Of a stretch of 53,227 nucleotides of DNA, positions 51,631 through 53,227 are shown one piece after another (the stretch's first letter is position 1; each line of letters starts with the position of its first letter). The notes under the pieces were generated by a model that saw only the letters and a program-made list of their open reading frames with translations, searched no databases and was not told the origin of the DNA. The stretch spans positions 1 to 53,227 of the forward strand of contig JAHECL010000004.1 in NCBI GenBank assembly GCA_024641745.1, in the 5' to 3' direction. The translations under genes and the position numbers were made by a program. Source of the DNA: Gemmatimonadota bacterium (lineage in GTDB: Bacteria; Gemmatimonadota; Gemmatimonadetes; Gemmatimonadales; GWC2-71-9).

Positions 51631-53227
51631 CAGGTGGCTCCCTCGCGGCGCCGCAGTTCCCAGTAGAGCAGCGGCACCACGACCATGGTGAGGAGAGTGG
51701 CGACGATGGCGCCGCTCATCAGCGCCACCGCGAGGCCCTGGAAGATCGGGTCGAGCACCATCACCAGCCCGCCGATGACCACGGCGGCAGCGGTCAGCGC
51801 GATGGGCCGGAAGCGCACGGCGCCCGCCTCCAGCACCGCCTCCCGCAGCGGCCGACCCCGTTCCTCCGCCAGCTGGATGAAGTCCACCAGCAGGATCGAG
51901 TTTCGGACGATGATCCCCGCCAGGGCGATCATCCCGATCATCGAGGTGGCGGTGAAGAAGGCGCCGGTGAGGGCGTGGCCCGGGAGGATGCCGATCAGCG
52001 TGAGCGGGATCGGCGCCATGATCACCAGCGGGATCTTGAAGGACTGGAACCACCCCACCACCAGCACGTAGATCAGCACCAGCACCGCCGCGAAGGCGAG
52101 GCCCAGGTCGCGGAAGACCTCGATGGTCACCTGCCACTCGCCATCCCACTTGAGCGCCGTCTCGTCGAGCCGGTCGGGCGCCACCGCGTTGTACCGGGCG
52201 ATCGCAGCGCCGTCCACCCGCACCGTGTCGAGCGCCTGATTCATCGCCAGGATCGCGTAGACCGGCGACTCGACGCTCCCGGCCACGTCGCCGGTCACGT
52301 AGATGACCGGCCGCAGGTTCTTCCGCATCCGGAGCGGCGAGCGGGTGGTCGACTCCACCGTGACGAAGCGTCCCAGCGGCGTCGGGCCGCGCGGCGTGGC
52401 CACCGGCACCGCCAGCAGCGCCTCGACGCTGCTCCGGTTCGACAGCCCGAGCCGGGGCACGATCGCTACCCCCTCCCGCGCCGTCGGCACGCTGGCCAGG
52501 CCGGCCTCGGCGCCGGAGAGCGCCATCGTCAGCACCTGCGCCACCTGTTCCACCGTCACCCCCGCCTCCGCGGCGCGCACCCGGTCGACGTGGAACGACC
52601 GCTTGGCCTGCGGCGCCTCCACGGTCCAGTCCACGTCCACGACGCCGGCGGTGTGCTCCATCACTTCCTTCACCCGGACGGCGGCGGCGAGCCGGGTGCT
52701 GTCGTCGGCGGCGTAGACCTCCGCCACCAGCGTCGAGAGGACCGGCGGGCCGGGCGGGATCTCGGCGATCTTGGCGTTGGCGCCGAAGCTGCGGGCGATG
52801 GAGTCCACCGCGGGCCGCACCGCCACGGCGATGGCGTGGCTCTGCCGGCTCCGCTCCCCCTTGGACAGCAGGTTCACCTGCACGTCGGCCACGTTGGCGC
52901 CCCGGCGCATGAAGTAGTGCCGGACCAGGCCGTTGAAGTTGAACGGCGCCGAGGTGCCGGCGTAGGTCTCGGTGCTGACGACCTCGGGCACCGTCCGGAG
53001 ATAGGCGGCCACCGCCCCCGCCGCGGCGTTCGACGTCTCGAGGGTGGCGCCCTCGGGCAGGTCGAGCACCACCTGGAACTCCGACTTGTTGTCGAAGGGC
53101 AGCATCTTCACTTCCACCAGCTTGACCGCCAGCAGGCCCATCGAGAGCAGCAGGAGCCCGACCACGCCGCCGTAGAAGGCGAGGCGGCGCTTCGGCAGGT
53201 CCATCAGCGGGGTCATGACGCCGGTGT
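51630..53227 (-). CDS. RND transporter permease, C-terminal half (partial)
   Basis: About 530 residues are visible; the frame stays open at the right edge, so the N-terminal half is outside the window. It begins near TM7 (RRLAFYGGVVGLLLLSMGLLAVKLVEVKMLP). The porter domain follows, then the TM8-12 bundle (FFTATSMIGMIALAGIIVRNSILLVDFIQLAEE). The NSILLVD segment and overall spacing fit the RND superfamily. Substrate is uncertain; metal or sulfur stress is possible from the neighbours. Confidence 0.92.
   Translation of the reverse strand, partial: TGVMTPLMDLPKRRLAFYGGVVGLLLLSMGLLAVKLVEVKMLPFDNKSEFQVVLDLPEGATLETSNAAAGAVAAYLRTVPEVVSTETYAGTSAPFNFNGLVRHYFMRRGANVADVQVNLLSKGERSRQSHAIAVAVRPAVDSIARSFGANAKIAEIPPGPPVLSTLVAEVYAADDSTRLAAAVRVKEVMEHTAGVVDVDWTVEAPQAKRSFHVDRVRAAEAGVTVEQVAQVLTMALSGAEAGLASVPTAREGVAIVPRLGLSNRSSVEALLAVPVATPRGPTPLGRFVTVESTTRSPLRMRKNLRPVIYVTGDVAGSVESPVYAILAMNQALDTVRVDGAAIARYNAVAPDRLDETALKWDGEWQVTIEVFRDLGLAFAAVLVLIYVLVVGWFQSFKIPLVIMAPIPLTLIGILPGHALTGAFFTATSMIGMIALAGIIVRNSILLVDFIQLAEERGRPLREAVLEAGAVRFRPIALTAAAVVIGGLVMVLDPIFQGLAVALMSGAIVATLLTMVVVPLLYWELRRREGAT

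Overview
The window is a GC-rich (about 70% by eye), densely coded bacterial chromosome segment with roughly 55 protein genes and one tRNA. I infer a member of the Gemmatimonadota or a close FCB-group relative. The grounds are the gene style: many short signal peptides ending in A-Q, many NTGA gene overlaps, HEAT-repeat proteins, futalosine-pathway MqnD, and promoter-like TAnnTTTG boxes. I cannot confirm this without a search. No prophage, transposase, CRISPR array or rRNA is visible.

Layout. 1-8.2 kb: a partial GluQ-RS-like gene behind tRNA-Cys, a secreted metallo-beta-lactamase-fold enzyme, a polytopic oxidase-like membrane protein, an Omp85-type barrel, a zinc-ribbon protein coupled to mqnD, and an HD-GYP response regulator. 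8.3-14.7 kb: a tightly overlapping set of a lone receiver, a 1130-residue membrane-anchored HEAT protein, a processive family-2 glycosyltransferase, and a receiver-DHp-pseudoreceiver protein. This looks like a signal-controlled polysaccharide synthase. 14.7-21.3 kb: M48 protease and LemA preceded by a receiver-MerR pair, an orphan pseudopilin, a truncated-receiver/Fis protein, a YhaM-like HD nuclease, and a 567-bp gene-free stretch with a repeat-like element and TGTGGA boxes. 21.3-31.4 kb: an Ig-like/LVIVD surface protein, Ogt, a cold-shock protein with a structured leader, a binding lipoprotein coupled to a chemoreceptor, a Lys/Ala-tailed protein, LepB, a TolB-like propeller and a Bcp peroxiredoxin.

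31.4-38.9 kb (minus strand): an RND efflux operon (permease, TolC, adaptor) ending in a secreted HExxH protein. 39-45.3 kb: a polyamine-type ABC transporter (potA-B-C, then potD) followed by a HEAT protein. 45.4-47.8 kb: a 7TM-like histidine kinase with a NarL-type regulator. 47.9-49.1 kb: Hsp20 with a sigma-54-like promoter and paired upstream dyads, then a TMEM175-like channel. 49.2-53.2 kb: a persulfide dioxygenase-rhodanese (CstB-like) divergent from an ArsR regulator, then DUF2892, a PII-like protein and the C-terminal half of an RND pump cut by the window edge.

Two themes recur. Translational coupling through 1- or 4-nt start/stop overlaps is very common, and some overlaps appear to use CTG as the start of a secreted protein. 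Two-component signalling parts are abundant and often appear in stripped-down or rearranged forms.
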